Origin: Gilvimarinus sp. DA14
Lineage (GTDB): Bacteria; Pseudomonadota; Gammaproteobacteria; Pseudomonadales; Cellvibrionaceae
Reading direction: 5' to 3'
Assembly (NCBI RefSeq): GCF_024204685.1
Contig: NZ_CP100350.1
Coordinates: 2,768,501-2,832,500 of the forward strand
DNA: 64,000 bases
This document shows, piece after piece, positions 21,852 to 30,512 of this stretch. How positions within the stretch are numbered: position 1 is the stretch's first letter; every line of letters starts with the position of its first letter. The notes beneath the pieces were generated by a model. The model saw nothing but the letters and a program-made list of their open reading frames with translations. It searched no databases and was not told the origin of the DNA. The position numbers and the translations under genes were made by a program.

Positions 21852-21865
21852 GCCGGTATACCGGC
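21852..21865. promoter_or_regulatory. Perfect 14-bp palindrome upstream of the cold-shock gene
   Basis: GCCGGTATACCGGC is fully self-complementary and lies 25 bp upstream of the csp ATG. It may be an operator, or a hairpin in the 5' untranslated leader where cold-shock genes are often controlled. Confidence 0.45.
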
Positions 21866-21890
21866 AATGAAAAGGAAGCAAGAGGGCGTT

Positions 21891-22100
21891 ATGTCTGATT
21901 TGGTCAATGGTGTTGTTAAGTGGTTCAACGATGCGAAGGGTTACGGTTTTATTGAGCGCGAAGGCGGACCGGATGTGTTCGTACATTTTCGCGCTATTAA
22001 TGGCACCGGTCGTCGAACGCTGCTAGAGGGTCAAAATGTGACCTTTGAAGTGGTGCAGGGACAGAAGGGTCCTCAGGCGGAAAACGTTACCGCGGTATAA
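21891..22100 (+). CDS. Cold-shock domain protein
   Basis: This 69-residue OB-fold single-strand nucleic-acid-binding protein shows RNP1 as K-G-Y-G-F-I-E and RNP2 as D-V-F-V-H-F. The N-terminus G-V-V-K-W-F-N-D-A and C-terminus G-P-Q-A-E-N-V are typical of CspA-type proteins. AGAGGG before the ATG at 21891 sets the start; an upstream in-frame ATG at 21867 would add eight unneeded residues. Which csp paralogue it is cannot be decided. Confidence 0.93.
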   Translation: MSDLVNGVVKWFNDAKGYGFIEREGGPDVFVHFRAINGTGRRTLLEGQNVTFEVVQGQKGPQAENVTAV

Positions 22101-22210
22101 GTTTCCCCTAAGTCTGATACGCTAAGCGCCGTCATTGCGGCGGGGCCGACGTTAATTAGGCTAAACCGTTAAATTTATTCCCGCCCCCGGTTGCACCGGT
22201 GCCCTTTGGG

Positions 22211-22235
22211 CCCTGGGTCGACCAGGGGCGCTTTT
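22211..22235 (+). terminator. Possible terminator after the cold-shock gene
   Basis: CCCTGG-GTCGA-CCAGGG forms a 6-bp GC-rich stem with a short T-tract (four T) five bases later. It lies 13 bp before the start of the next gene. Confidence 0.5.
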
Positions 22236-22247
22236 GTGTAAAAAACT

Positions 22248-22565
22248 ATGTCTGATCTCGCTGCTGTTACCTGGTTATTTGGCCTGATTGCCGTGGGTTA
22301 TTACTGGTGGCGAGCATTGCAGGCCAAGGATGTTGCCTTTGCCGCGGCGGTGCGTCACTGCCGCGAAATGAACGTGCAGATGTTGGATCAGAGCGTTTAT
22401 CTGCGCCGGCTCTGGTTCAAGCGCAACAGCAAGGGTGCGCTTAGTTTGTGGCGCGCTTTCTATTTTGAGTTTACCTCCACCGGTGAAGATCGCTACACGG
22501 GCCGGGTCGTGATGCTGGGCCGTAAGATCGAGGCGGTACAACTCGACCCCCATAAAGTGCATTAA
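22248..22565 (+). CDS. DUF3301 family protein
   Basis: This 105-residue protein has one N-terminal membrane helix (about residues 5-22, ending Y-Y-W-W-R) and a soluble domain. The motif A-x-x-x-C-R-E-M-N-V-Q-M-L-D-Q-S-V-Y-L is typical of DUF3301, followed by an F-Y-F-E-F-T-S-T-G-x-x-R-Y-x-G segment. The family is a conserved, uncharacterised gammaproteobacterial protein often found beside his genes. Confidence 0.85.
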   Translation: MSDLAAVTWLFGLIAVGYYWWRALQAKDVAFAAAVRHCREMNVQMLDQSVYLRRLWFKRNSKGALSLWRAFYFEFTSTGEDRYTGRVVMLGRKIEAVQLDPHKVH

Positions 22566-22611
22566 GCCCCCGCAGTGCGCCTCCGACTGGCGCTGTCTTA
22601 CCGCAAACCTT

Positions 22612-22617
22612 TATAAT
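22612..22617 (+). promoter_or_regulatory. -10 box of the hisBHAF operon
   Basis: A perfect TATAAT lies 38 bp upstream of the hisB ATG. The -35 region is GC-rich and unconvincing. No his-leader peptide or attenuator is seen in the 90-bp gap, unlike the enteric his operon. Confidence 0.45.
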
Positions 22618-22655
22618 CCGCCTTTTGCCCACGGGGCGGTGAGTCGGAGAAGGTC

Positions 22656-23249
22656 ATGTCAGAGCGCAAAGCGCAGGTTTCCCGCGATACTCTGGAAACG
22701 CAAATCAGTGTCGAGCTGGATTTAGACGGCACAGGCTGCGGTAAATTTGATACCGGGGTGCCCTTTTTAGAGCACATGATGGATCAGATCGCCCGCCACG
22801 GCATGATTGATATGGATGTCTACTGCAAAGGCGACATTCACATCGATGATCACCACACCGTGGAAGACATCGGCATTACCATCGGTCAGGCCATTGCGCG
22901 TGCCGTGGGGGATAAAAAAGGCATCCGTCGCTACGGTCACGCCTATGTCCCCCTGGATGAAGCCCTGTCGCGCGTGGTGATCGACTTTTCCGGTCGTCCG
23001 GGGCTGATTATGAAAGTGCCCTTTACCCAAAAGCGCATTGGCAAATTCGATACCGAGCTTTTCTCGGAGTTCTTCCACGGCTTTGTCAATCACGCCCAGG
23101 TGACCCTGCACATTGATAATCTGCGCGGCGACAATGCTCACCACCAGATAGAAACCGTGTTTAAAGCCTTCGGCCGTGCCCTGCGTATGGCGCTGGAGCC
23201 GGACCCGCGTATGGCCGGCATCATGCCTTCCACCAAAGGTAGTCTGTAA
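22656..23249 (+). CDS. hisB: Imidazoleglycerol-phosphate dehydratase
   Basis: This 197-residue monofunctional HisB lacks the fused phosphatase domain of E. coli HisB. The paired metal motifs D-D-H-H-T-V-E-D near residues 66-73 and D-N-A-H-H-Q-I-E near residues 157-164 are complete, along with F-L-E-H-M-x-D-Q. The enzyme dehydrates imidazole glycerol phosphate in histidine synthesis. GGAGAAGG precedes the ATG. It heads the hisBHAF operon, with hisH 3 bp downstream. Confidence 0.97.
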   Translation: MSERKAQVSRDTLETQISVELDLDGTGCGKFDTGVPFLEHMMDQIARHGMIDMDVYCKGDIHIDDHHTVEDIGITIGQAIARAVGDKKGIRRYGHAYVPLDEALSRVVIDFSGRPGLIMKVPFTQKRIGKFDTELFSEFFHGFVNHAQVTLHIDNLRGDNAHHQIETVFKAFGRALRMALEPDPRMAGIMPSTKGSL

Positions 23250-23252
23250 GCT

Positions 23253-23894
23253 ATGACTGAGTCAGTAGCCGTTATCGACTATGGCATGGGCAACTTGCAC
23301 TCGGTGGCAAGCGCCTTGGGTAAGGTGTGCGATCACGAGATCTACGTCACCAGCGACCCGGCCGTAGTGGCCGCCGCCGACCGAGTGATCTTCCCGGGGG
23401 TGGGCGCCATTGGCGATTGCATGGGTGAAATTCGCCGTTTGAACTTTGATAAGCTGTTGCGCGAGCAAGTGACCAGCGGCAAACCCGTGTTGGGTATTTG
23501 CGTGGGTATGCAGGCACTTTTGACTCACAGCCAGGAAAGCGGCGGCACCGAGTGCATTGATTTGTTTCCGGGCGAGGTGAAATTCTTCGGTCACGATCAC
23601 AAAAGCCCCGAGGGCGAGCCTTTAAAGGTGCCGCACATGGGCTGGAACCAGGTTGAGCAGGTGGATCACCCGCTGTGGGCGGATATCCCGCAAAACAGCC
23701 GCTTTTATTTTGTGCACAGCTTTTACGTGGAAGACACCGGCAGCGAAGTAACCGGGCGCTGTGAATACGGGGTGCGTTTCGCCGCCGCCCTGGGCCGCAA
23801 CAACCTGTTTGCGGTGCAATTCCACCCCGAAAAAAGCCACACCGCTGGCCTGCAGTTACTGCATAACTTTGTGCGCTGGAACGGCCAGCGCTGA
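23253..23894 (+). CDS. hisH: Imidazole glycerol phosphate synthase, glutaminase subunit HisH
   Basis: This 213-residue class-I glutamine amidotransferase feeds ammonia to HisF. The nucleophile Cys83 lies in G-I-C-V-G-M-Q, and the His191 and Glu193 pair in V-Q-F-H-P-E-K-S. The N-terminal [10 protein letters not shown] is diagnostic for HisH. Gene order hisH-hisA-hisF is standard. Confidence 0.97.
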   Translation: MTESVAVIDYGMGNLHSVASALGKVCDHEIYVTSDPAVVAAADRVIFPGVGAIGDCMGEIRRLNFDKLLREQVTSGKPVLGICVGMQALLTHSQESGGTECIDLFPGEVKFFGHDHKSPEGEPLKVPHMGWNQVEQVDHPLWADIPQNSRFYFVHSFYVEDTGSEVTGRCEYGVRFAAALGRNNLFAVQFHPEKSHTAGLQLLHNFVRWNGQR

Positions 23895-23915
23895 TTGAAC
23901 TAAGAGATTGTTACC

Positions 23916-24650
23916 ATGCTGATTATTCCCGCCATCGACCTTAAAGACGGCCAGTGCGTACGCTTGCGCCAGGGGTTGATGGACGACTCCACCGTATTCT
24001 CCGACGACCCCGTGGCCATGGCCACCCAATGGGTAGACGCGGGCTGCCGCCGCCTGCACCTGGTGGATTTAAACGGCGCCTTCGCCGGTACCCCGGTTAA
24101 CGGTGACGTGGTGACCGCCATCGCCAAAGCCTACCCCAAGCTGCCGATTCAAATCGGCGGTGGGATTCGCTCCGCCGAGACCATTGAGCACTACATTAAA
24201 GCCGGGGTGGAATACGTGATTATCGGCACTAAAGCGGTTAAAGACCCGGGTTTTGTCACCGACATGTGCCGCGAGTTTCCGGGCCATATTATTGTCGGCC
24301 TGGACGCGAAAGACGGCTGGGTCGCCACCGATGGCTGGGCTGAAGTGTCGGATGTAAAAGCCACCGACCTCGCGCGCCGCTTTGAAGCCGATGGCGTGAG
24401 CGCCATTGTTTACACCGACATCGCCCGCGACGGCATGATGCAAGGTGTGAATGTGGAGGCCACCGTCGCCATGGGTGAGGCGTCCTCCATTCCGGTGATT
24501 GCCTCTGGCGGCATCACCAATATGGATGATATTCGCGCGCTCAAAGCCAAAAGCGCCAGCGGTATCTGCGGTGCAATCACCGGCCGCGCCATTTACGAAG
24601 GCACCTTGGACGTTGCTGAGGCGCAGGCCTACTGCGACAGCGCGGAGTAA
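23916..24650 (+). CDS. hisA: Phosphoribosylformimino-5-aminoimidazole carboxamide ribotide isomerase
   Basis: This 244-residue (beta-alpha)8-barrel isomerase of histidine synthesis has its catalytic Asp in P-A-I-D-L-K-D-G (Asp8). The other is in the G-L-D-A-K-D-G stretch near residue 130. Phosphate-binding loops G-G-G-I-R and A-S-G-G-I are present. It is paralogous to hisF, which follows after 3 bp. Confidence 0.97.
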   Translation: MLIIPAIDLKDGQCVRLRQGLMDDSTVFSDDPVAMATQWVDAGCRRLHLVDLNGAFAGTPVNGDVVTAIAKAYPKLPIQIGGGIRSAETIEHYIKAGVEYVIIGTKAVKDPGFVTDMCREFPGHIIVGLDAKDGWVATDGWAEVSDVKATDLARRFEADGVSAIVYTDIARDGMMQGVNVEATVAMGEASSIPVIASGGITNMDDIRALKAKSASGICGAITGRAIYEGTLDVAEAQAYCDSAE

Positions 24651-24653
24651 TTT

Positions 24654-25427
24654 ATGGCCCTGGCTAAACGCATAATTCCTTGTCTGGATGTGGACAATGG
24701 CCGCGTGGTGAAAGGCGTGCAGTTTGTCGATATCCGCGATGCCGGCGACCCGGTGGAAATCGCCAAGCGCTACAACGAAGCGGGCGCCGATGAAATTACC
24801 TTTTTGGATATCACCGCCAGCCACGAAGGCCGCGACACCACCGTGCACACAGTCGAGCGCATTGCCAGTGAAGTGTTTATACCGCTCACCGTGGGCGGCG
24901 GCATTCGTACTGTGGAAGACATTCGCAATATGCTGAACGCCGGTGCGGATAAAGTCGGCATTAACTCGGCGGCGGTACACAATCCGGATTTTGTGAAAGC
25001 CGCGTCCGACCGCTTCGGCGCTCAGTGCATTGTGGTGGCCATTGATGCCAAACAAGTCAGCGCTGAGGGCGAGCCCAAGCGCTGGGAGATTTTTACCCAT
25101 GGCGGTCGCAAACCCACCGGCATTGATGCGGTGGAGTGGGCGAAAAAAATGTGCGCCAACGGCGCCGGTGAAATTCTGCTGACCAGCATGGATCGCGACG
25201 GCACCAAAAACGGTTTTGATTTAGAACTGACTCGCGCCATCAGTGACGCCGTGCCCATTCCCGTCATCGCCTCGGGCGGTGTGGGTAACCTGCAACACCT
25301 GGCCGATGGCGTCACCGAAGGCCGCGCCGATGCGGTTCTGGCGGCGAGCATTTTTCACTTTGGTGAATACACCGTGGGCGAGGCCAAAGAATTTATGGCC
25401 GAGCGCGGCATTGAAGTGCGGCTGTGA
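24654..25427 (+). CDS. hisF: Imidazole glycerol phosphate synthase, cyclase subunit HisF
   Basis: This 257-residue barrel enzyme is the partner of HisH. The catalytic Asp11 lies in [14 protein letters not shown], and the second catalytic Asp in L-T-S-M-D-R-D-G-T near residues 176-184. Loops V-G-G-G-I and A-S-G-G-V-G bind phosphate. Length and motifs are normal. Confidence 0.97.
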   Translation: MALAKRIIPCLDVDNGRVVKGVQFVDIRDAGDPVEIAKRYNEAGADEITFLDITASHEGRDTTVHTVERIASEVFIPLTVGGGIRTVEDIRNMLNAGADKVGINSAAVHNPDFVKAASDRFGAQCIVVAIDAKQVSAEGEPKRWEIFTHGGRKPTGIDAVEWAKKMCANGAGEILLTSMDRDGTKNGFDLELTRAISDAVPIPVIASGGVGNLQHLADGVTEGRADAVLAASIFHFGEYTVGEAKEFMAERGIEVRL

Positions 25428-25452
25428 AAGAGCGCTGATATTAGCTGCTGAC

Positions 25453-25488
25453 AAAAAAGCCCCGCTCGAACCGAGCGGGGCTTTTTTT
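25453..25488. terminator. Strong terminator after hisF
   Basis: An A-tract, the arm GCCCCGCTCG, a 3-nt loop, CGAGCGGGGC and a T-tract form a perfect GC-rich hairpin. It can serve both hisF and, in the other direction, the convergent DUF1080 gene. Confidence 0.92.
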
Positions 25489-25542
25489 ATTGCTGGAGAC
25501 TATTGATTAGCGCTACGGGCAGTCGTTAGTGCGTTTAAATTC

Positions 25543-26382
25543 TTAGTACTCGCAAGCCTCAGGATCATTGGCGACAAAATAAGATTTATAGTTGCTCGCC
25601 TCCGGGTCCATACAGCCTTTTAAGTTCAGCAGTTTGACCGAGCGAAATTCAATGGGCGCACTTTCGGCCTGCAAAGCAATATAGCCTTCGGTCAGTGGTG
25701 TGCCGTCATCCAGTTGCATGCCGCTGTAGCGAATAACTTCTTCGCCTTCGACCCGGTGGATGGCCAAGTCGTCGCCGTGTACTTCTAATTCTGCGCTCAC
25801 CCACTGATCACCGTGATAGGTTTTGCTGGTGCTTTCAATAATGTGATCTTCACGCAGCTCGCCGTTGTAAACCGCGTGGGAGCCTGGCGTGACCAGGTTA
25901 GAGGTATGGCGTTCATCGGTGCCATTGCCGCCCAATAACTGCACTTCCATACAGGCGGGGTAGCCCTGCTCAAAGGCCATACTTTGCGGTGATTGGGCGT
26001 GGTACATAATACCGTTGTTACGCCAGGCCCAGTCGGGGGCGCCCGCGGCCTGCTCGCCCACAAAGCGGTACTCGATTTTGATTCGATAGTGAGAAAACGG
26101 CTGATTGTAGAAGATATGGCCGTTGCGACCCTTAAAGGTGTCGTATTCGTCGTAGCTGACGATCAACTTACCGTCTTTTACCTGAAACGTGTTCAGCGCA
26201 TTTTCGTTAAGCTCGTAACCGGCGATTTTAATCGTCCAGTCGTTCAAGTCTTTACCGTTAAATAAGGTTTGCCATTGTTCGGTGTCAGGGTTGGTACTGG
26301 CCGTGTCTGTGGCAGTCTGGCTGCAGCCTGACATCAGCGCTGCGCAGAGCAAGCCCAGAGGTAAATAGGTGCGATGGTTCAT
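25543..26382 (-). CDS. DUF1080 (3-keto-disaccharide hydrolase-like) lipoprotein
   Basis: This 279-residue protein has a lipoprotein signal (L-M-S-G-C, Cys20). A concanavalin-like beta-sandwich DUF1080 domain from about 35 to 252 begins L-F-N-G-K-D-L-N-D-W, contains N-N-G-I-M-Y-H and ends F-R-S-V-K-L-L-N-L. The C-terminal G-C-M-D-P-E-A-S-N-Y with a final C-E-Y resembles the short Cys-bracketed tails of secreted proteins in marine bacteria. DUF1080 proteins act on sugars, some as 3-keto-glycoside hydrolases; the substrate here is unknown. It probably sits on the outer or inner membrane face. Confidence 0.88.
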   Translation of the reverse strand: MNHRTYLPLGLLCAALMSGCSQTATDTASTNPDTEQWQTLFNGKDLNDWTIKIAGYELNENALNTFQVKDGKLIVSYDEYDTFKGRNGHIFYNQPFSHYRIKIEYRFVGEQAAGAPDWAWRNNGIMYHAQSPQSMAFEQGYPACMEVQLLGGNGTDERHTSNLVTPGSHAVYNGELREDHIIESTSKTYHGDQWVSAELEVHGDDLAIHRVEGEEVIRYSGMQLDDGTPLTEGYIALQAESAPIEFRSVKLLNLKGCMDPEASNYKSYFVANDPEACEY

Positions 26383-26492
26383 GTTATTGTCCTGTCGACT
26401 ATTTTTATCGGTGGACAGAGTTTAGCGGATAAAGAGTGCGGAGGCATCTTCGCTAACCAAAAGACGGGTTAAGGAGGGTTAAGTCCGATGCG

Positions 26493-27260
26493 TTATGTGT
26501 TTTTGGACGCGGACTTAATGCTGAGTAATACCCGCTCCCATAAGTCGTTGGTCCATTGGGCCAGTTCGTGAATAAAAGGCTCATTGACCAGTTTCGGGTC
26601 AATGCTCCAGCGGTCGATATCGCTGTGGCCAATGGCGGCGTATTCCCAGTCAATCAGATACAGGCGGCTGCCGGTGTCCAGCACATTGTCGGCAATCAGG
26701 TCGTGGTGGGTAAGCTCTGCTGGCCAGGGCGCTTGGTCAAAGGCGGCGAGCCTGGCTGAAAATGTTGCCCAGCGTTCGGCTAGCTCGGTATTTATGGGCG
26801 TGTTCTTTTGCAGAATCTGCCAGTAGCTTTCCAGGTAGCGTAAATAACTGCGCCGGTCGGTGGCGGGCGATAAATTATGGACTTTCTCCAGCAGTGCCAA
26901 CAGCCTTTTGCGCTGCATAGGATTGGCAAAATCGGCTGCCGTCCAGGTACGGGCTTTAACAAAAGGCAGTAATGCAAAGCGGTGGGCCGGATCGCGGTAT
27001 ATCGGCTCGGGGGTTAAGCCCGCGACGGCGGCGGTGTGAACAATTTGCGCCTCATCGTCGCGGTCAATGCCCAGCAAGCGCCCGCGCGGGTTGTTAATGC
27101 GCAGAATAAAAGCTTGGCTGTAGCCCGCCCCTTCAAGCTTGATATTGCGATTGGTACGCCCGCCGGGAATAGGGCCGAGCACTTTAGGTGGGTCCGTTAA
27201 TGGCAGCGGCCAGTCTCGCCAGCCCGCGAGTATGGCTTGCAGAATATTGTGTTCAGCCAT
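26493..27260 (-). CDS. thiK: Thiamine kinase-like phosphotransferase
   Basis: This 255-residue choline/aminoglycoside-kinase-fold protein has the Brenner motif H-H-D-L-I-A-D-N at 185-192 (catalytic Asp187, Asn192) and the metal Asp204 in L-I-D-W-E-Y-A. The nucleotide loop region is G-G-R-T-N-R-N near 33-39. It is the last gene of the TPP-riboswitch operon and overlaps the transporter gene by 8 bp. A role phosphorylating imported thiamine is inferred from that context. The symbol reflects function by context; E. coli ThiK is its family relative. Confidence 0.82.
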   Translation of the reverse strand: MAEHNILQAILAGWRDWPLPLTDPPKVLGPIPGGRTNRNIKLEGAGYSQAFILRINNPRGRLLGIDRDDEAQIVHTAAVAGLTPEPIYRDPAHRFALLPFVKARTWTAADFANPMQRKRLLALLEKVHNLSPATDRRSYLRYLESYWQILQKNTPINTELAERWATFSARLAAFDQAPWPAELTHHDLIADNVLDTGSRLYLIDWEYAAIGHSDIDRWSIDPKLVNEPFIHELAQWTNDLWERVLLSIKSASKNT

Positions 27261-27879
27261 AGGCGGGTTGTTGTCGATACTGTCGGCGATAATCCTTTTG
27301 CCAGTTAATTAAACCGAAGATGGAAATGATGAGATAAGACACCAACAGTAGCGCGGTTAAATACAGGCCGCGATCAATAAATAAAAATATCGAGGTGCTG
27401 TTAATCACCATCCAATACAACCAGTTTTCCAGAATTTTACGGGCCACCATAAAGGTGGTGATAACACTGGCCCAGGTCGTGAACGAATCCACATAGGGCC
27501 AGGCGGCCTCAGTATAGCGACTTAACAGGGTGCCCGATACCAAGGTAATAGCCGCAATGGCTGCGAAGGTGAGGCTGTGTTGTTTGATGCCCCAGCGCCG
27601 CACGGGCAATGGTGAATCCTGCTGCCCGCCGTGGCGCCACTGCCACCAGCCGTAGATGGCCATGGCCATGTAATAAACGTTCAGTGCCGATTCCATCAAC
27701 AGCTGAACATCCCAAAACAGCGCCGTGTAAATAGCGGTGCTGGCGAATGCGCAATACCAGCACAGGCTGTTTTGTCGTACCGCGAGCAGCAAATAGGCGA
27801 TGGCGAGAATCACCGCGGCGACTTCCCAGCCGGACATCTGCGCCCAGGCTTGGGCGATTACCGCACTGACGTCACTCAC
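27253..27879 (-). CDS. pnuT: PnuC/PnuT-family vitamin transporter, probable thiamine transporter
   Basis: This 208-residue protein has about seven membrane helices and the PnuC-family core W-Y-C-A-F-A-S-T-A-I-Y-x-A-L-F-W near residues 40-55 and Y-G-W-W-Q-W near 74-79. PnuC proteins facilitate uptake of vitamins that are then trapped by phosphorylation. The TPP riboswitch upstream and thiamine kinase downstream indicate the thiamine-type member PnuT rather than a nicotinamide riboside transporter. It overlaps the YkoF-like gene by 4 bp. Confidence 0.86.
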   Translation of the reverse strand: MSDVSAVIAQAWAQMSGWEVAAVILAIAYLLLAVRQNSLCWYCAFASTAIYTALFWDVQLLMESALNVYYMAMAIYGWWQWRHGGQQDSPLPVRRWGIKQHSLTFAAIAAITLVSGTLLSRYTEAAWPYVDSFTTWASVITTFMVARKILENWLYWMVINSTSIFLFIDRGLYLTALLLVSYLIISIFGLINWQKDYRRQYRQQPAYG

Positions 27880-28139
27880 GCATCGGCCTCGGGTAGGGCC
27901 TCAAAGCCCGGCAAAAATTTACTCACAAACACGGCTTTACCCCAGGTTTCGACGCTGTAGCGCATGCCTTCGCCCAGCACTTGCATAACCCGCTCATAGT
28001 CGCCGGTAACAATCGTGCAGGTGGGGTTGGTGGAGACCAGCAAGCCCTCTTGCTGATTTAACCAGTCGATAAAGCCTTTTATGGGCGGAATATAGGCTTC
28101 GTTAAACGGGTACATGCTCAGTTCGGCGGTCAGTTTCAT
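27876..28139 (-). CDS. YkoF/thiamine-binding-like small protein
   Basis: This 87-residue protein has the pattern A-E-L-S-M-Y-P-F-N-E-x-Y-I-P-P-I, then S-T-N-P-T-C-T-I-V-T-G-D-Y-E-R-V-M-Q-V-L. It resembles one half of the YkoF/MTH1187-type thiamine- or HMP-binding fold. No signal peptide is present, so it is cytoplasmic. Its place between the TonB receptor and PnuT in a TPP-riboswitch operon supports thiamine or precursor binding. Family assignment is by pattern only. Confidence 0.7.
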   Translation of the reverse strand: MKLTAELSMYPFNEAYIPPIKGFIDWLNQQEGLLVSTNPTCTIVTGDYERVMQVLGEGMRYSVETWGKAVFVSKFLPGFEALPEADA

Positions 28140-28150
28140 TGCATGGCTCC

Positions 28151-30250
28151 TTAAAAGCGGTAAGTGCCGGACAAACCCACGACGCGCGGTTCGCCAAATT
28201 GATAATAGGGCTCGGTGGCGTAGCCTTTGCGCGGGTCGTTGCCGAAGGCGCCAAAGCCTCGGGTTTGGGTATCCTCATCGGTCAGGTTGCGGCCCCAAAG
28301 CGCCAGCTCCCAGTGCGCGGCGGTGTAACCCAAGCGGGCGTTTAGCAATTCATAGGCGTCGGCCTGGGCTTCGTGGCGGCTGGAGAAATAAAAGCTGTCT
28401 TTTCCCTCTACCTCTAACTGTGCAAACCAGTGGTCGGTAAAAAAGTATTCGCCACCGGCGGTAAATTGATAGTGGGGGGCGTGGGGTAAATCGTGGCCGG
28501 ATAAATCGTAAGCCTCGCCCTCGCCGGGGTTGGCGTCAGCGTGGGCGAAGCTTTGAAAGTCATCAAACTCCGAACGCAGTAACCCCAGGCTTGCGAACAA
28601 GCGCAAGGCTTCGCTTGCCTGCCAATTAATGTCTGCTTCTAAACCGTAGCTGTGGCCTGCGGCGGCATTGGTGGTGTAATCTTCAAAACTGCAGGGGCAG
28701 GTGTTGCCATCAATTTGTTGCAGTAGCGATTGCTTGGTTTGCACGTCGTCGCGATCTTGGTAGAACACGGCGATATTGCTGGTGATGCGGCTATCGTTGG
28801 AGGCAAACTTGGCGCCCACTTCGTAGTTCCACAGAAACTCCGGCTGATATTCCCGCGAGCTTTCGGGCAGTGCGGTGTTGCTGTTAAAGCCGCCGGCTTT
28901 GTAACCGCGCGAGATCAAACCGTAATACAAGGTGGTATCGGTGTGGTATTCCAGCGCCAGCTTGCCGCCCAGCATATCGTCTTCGGGGGAGAAGCTTACC
29001 TCGTCGCTGTCGCGGTAGTCGGCGCTGCGCTCTTCATAGCGCAGGCCGGTGACTAATTTAAGCGCAGCGCTTAGCGGGATATCCAACTGGCCGTACAGGG
29101 CGGTGTTTTCGGCGCTGAAATCGCTGGTAAAGTCGCCGCTTGCATAAGTGTACTCGCGCAGTAAGCTCTCGTTCTGGTCGCGGTAATACACGCCGGCCAC
29201 CCAACCGAATTCGTGACGTTCGTTGTTGGACACCAGGCGTAAATCGGCGGTGGTGTTGTCGATATCGCGCAGGTAATTATCGGTTGAGCTGTAGCCGTCA
29301 TAAATACAAGTGAAGTCACTGCAAATATCTGCGTAGGTCCAGTCTTCATCGAAACCGTATTCGGTATCCGACTGTGCGTGACTGCCCAGCGCCACCAGTG
29401 AGACCGCATCGTTTAAGCGCCACTGCAAGCGCGCCGAGCCAGCTGTGGTTTCGGCGCGGTCGTGGCCGGGGTTATCCGACAGGGTGGTGCGGGTATTGTC
29501 CAAAGAGAAGGCGTCGTAGCCGTTATCGACATTGACGTACAGGCCGGTCACATCCAATTGCAGCGAATCACTGGGCTGCCAGCGCAGTTTGGCGCGGGCG
29601 GTTTGCTCGTCGATATTCTGATTGTCGTCAATATTTAAGTAGGCGTTGTCCTGGTAGCCGTCGGAGCTGTGCTGCTCCAGTGCGACGCGGGCGCTCAGGG
29701 TATCGGTTAGCCCGCCGCTAATGGCTCCGCTCAGGGTTTGAATATTGTAGTCGCCCAGGGTGGCGTTCACTTCGCCGCCGAACTCTTGGGTGGGGGCGGC
29801 TGATACCATATTTATCAAGCCTGCCAGGGCGTTGGCGCCATAGAGTGTGCCCTGCGGGCCGCGCAAAATTTCCACCTGGGCAATGTCCAGCGTGGTTGCT
29901 GCCCCGCCAATGCCGGTTAAGTCTATGCCATCGACCAGCAGGCCAACGGACGGGTTAACCGGCTCAATAAATTGGCTGCGCTCACCGATACCGCGAATTT
30001 GAAAAAAGCGGCCGCGCGAGGCGCCGGTGGAAAAATTCACATTGGGGGCGGTGTTTAAAATTTGTGCCAGGTGCTCGGCGCCACGGGCGTTGATGGCTTC
30101 AGCATCAATAACACTTGCGCTGGTGGCCAACTGGCTCAGGTTCGTGGGGCGAAAGTCCGCCGTCACCAGAATTTCTTCAATGGTATTGCCCTGCGCCTGG
30201 GCGGCAATGGCGAAAGGTAAAGTGGCAAAAGCAAAGTGTGCGAGTTTCAT
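28151..30250 (-). CDS. TonB-dependent outer-membrane receptor, probable thiamine or thiamine-precursor uptake
   Basis: This 699-residue protein has a signal peptide (about 20 residues, A-Q-A), a TonB box E-E-I-L-V-T-A-D, and a plug domain with I-R-G-I-G-E-R and L-R-G-P-Q-G-T-L-Y-G-A-N-A-L-A-G. The 22-strand barrel ends in Y-R-F. It is the first gene after the TPP riboswitch, so its ligand is most likely thiamine, its phosphates or a precursor. The downstream gene starts 11 bp later. No siderophore-receptor operon context is seen. Confidence 0.9.
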   Translation of the reverse strand: MKLAHFAFATLPFAIAAQAQGNTIEEILVTADFRPTNLSQLATSASVIDAEAINARGAEHLAQILNTAPNVNFSTGASRGRFFQIRGIGERSQFIEPVNPSVGLLVDGIDLTGIGGAATTLDIAQVEILRGPQGTLYGANALAGLINMVSAAPTQEFGGEVNATLGDYNIQTLSGAISGGLTDTLSARVALEQHSSDGYQDNAYLNIDDNQNIDEQTARAKLRWQPSDSLQLDVTGLYVNVDNGYDAFSLDNTRTTLSDNPGHDRAETTAGSARLQWRLNDAVSLVALGSHAQSDTEYGFDEDWTYADICSDFTCIYDGYSSTDNYLRDIDNTTADLRLVSNNERHEFGWVAGVYYRDQNESLLREYTYASGDFTSDFSAENTALYGQLDIPLSAALKLVTGLRYEERSADYRDSDEVSFSPEDDMLGGKLALEYHTDTTLYYGLISRGYKAGGFNSNTALPESSREYQPEFLWNYEVGAKFASNDSRITSNIAVFYQDRDDVQTKQSLLQQIDGNTCPCSFEDYTTNAAAGHSYGLEADINWQASEALRLFASLGLLRSEFDDFQSFAHADANPGEGEAYDLSGHDLPHAPHYQFTAGGEYFFTDHWFAQLEVEGKDSFYFSSRHEAQADAYELLNARLGYTAAHWELALWGRNLTDEDTQTRGFGAFGNDPRKGYATEPYYQFGEPRVVGLSGTYRF

Positions 30251-30310
30251 AGAGTCTCCAACAGCAACAGGAGACCCGGCATGCTAAATAAGCGCGGATA
30301 TGAGAGAGTG

Positions 30311-30388
30311 TCCTATCCCTACGCCGGCATTAACCGGATCAGGTTCAACGGGTTTTTCTCAGGCCTGAGAAAGCGGCCACCCCGAGGA
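30311..30388 (-). ncRNA. TPP riboswitch (THI element)
   Basis: The minus strand reads CCTCGGGGTGGCC, then GGCCTGAGAAA, ACCCGTTGAACCTGATCC, GGTTAATGCCGG and CGTAGGGA. These are the conserved blocks of the thi box in correct order. It lies about 60 nt upstream of the TonB receptor start and would repress the four-gene operon when thiamine pyrophosphate is plentiful. Whether it acts on translation or transcription is not clear; no strong terminator is visible before the ATG. Confidence 0.96.
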
Positions 30389-30403
30389 TTTAAGCGTCGG
30401 ACT

Positions 30404-30432
30404 ATTTTACGCCCAATGCTGCTCAATGCCAA
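30404..30432 (-). promoter_or_regulatory. Promoter of the thiamine operon
   Basis: On the minus strand TTGGCA (30427-30432), a 17-bp spacer and TAAAAT (30404-30409) form a good sigma-70 promoter. Transcription would begin about ten bases before the riboswitch. Confidence 0.7.
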
Positions 30433-30512
30433 TCTGACGTCGTGCTAGACGCTACTTTGAGTGGGAAATTAGCGGTAGGATAGGAAGTGATAAAAAATTA
30501 AAGTTACCCGTA

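Noticed and set aside
24069..25100. Minus-strand ORF of 343 codons opposite hisA and hisF
   Set aside because: Both sense genes are certain; the antisense product is Gly/His/Ala-rich low-information sequence, typical of the reverse frame of GC-rich genes.
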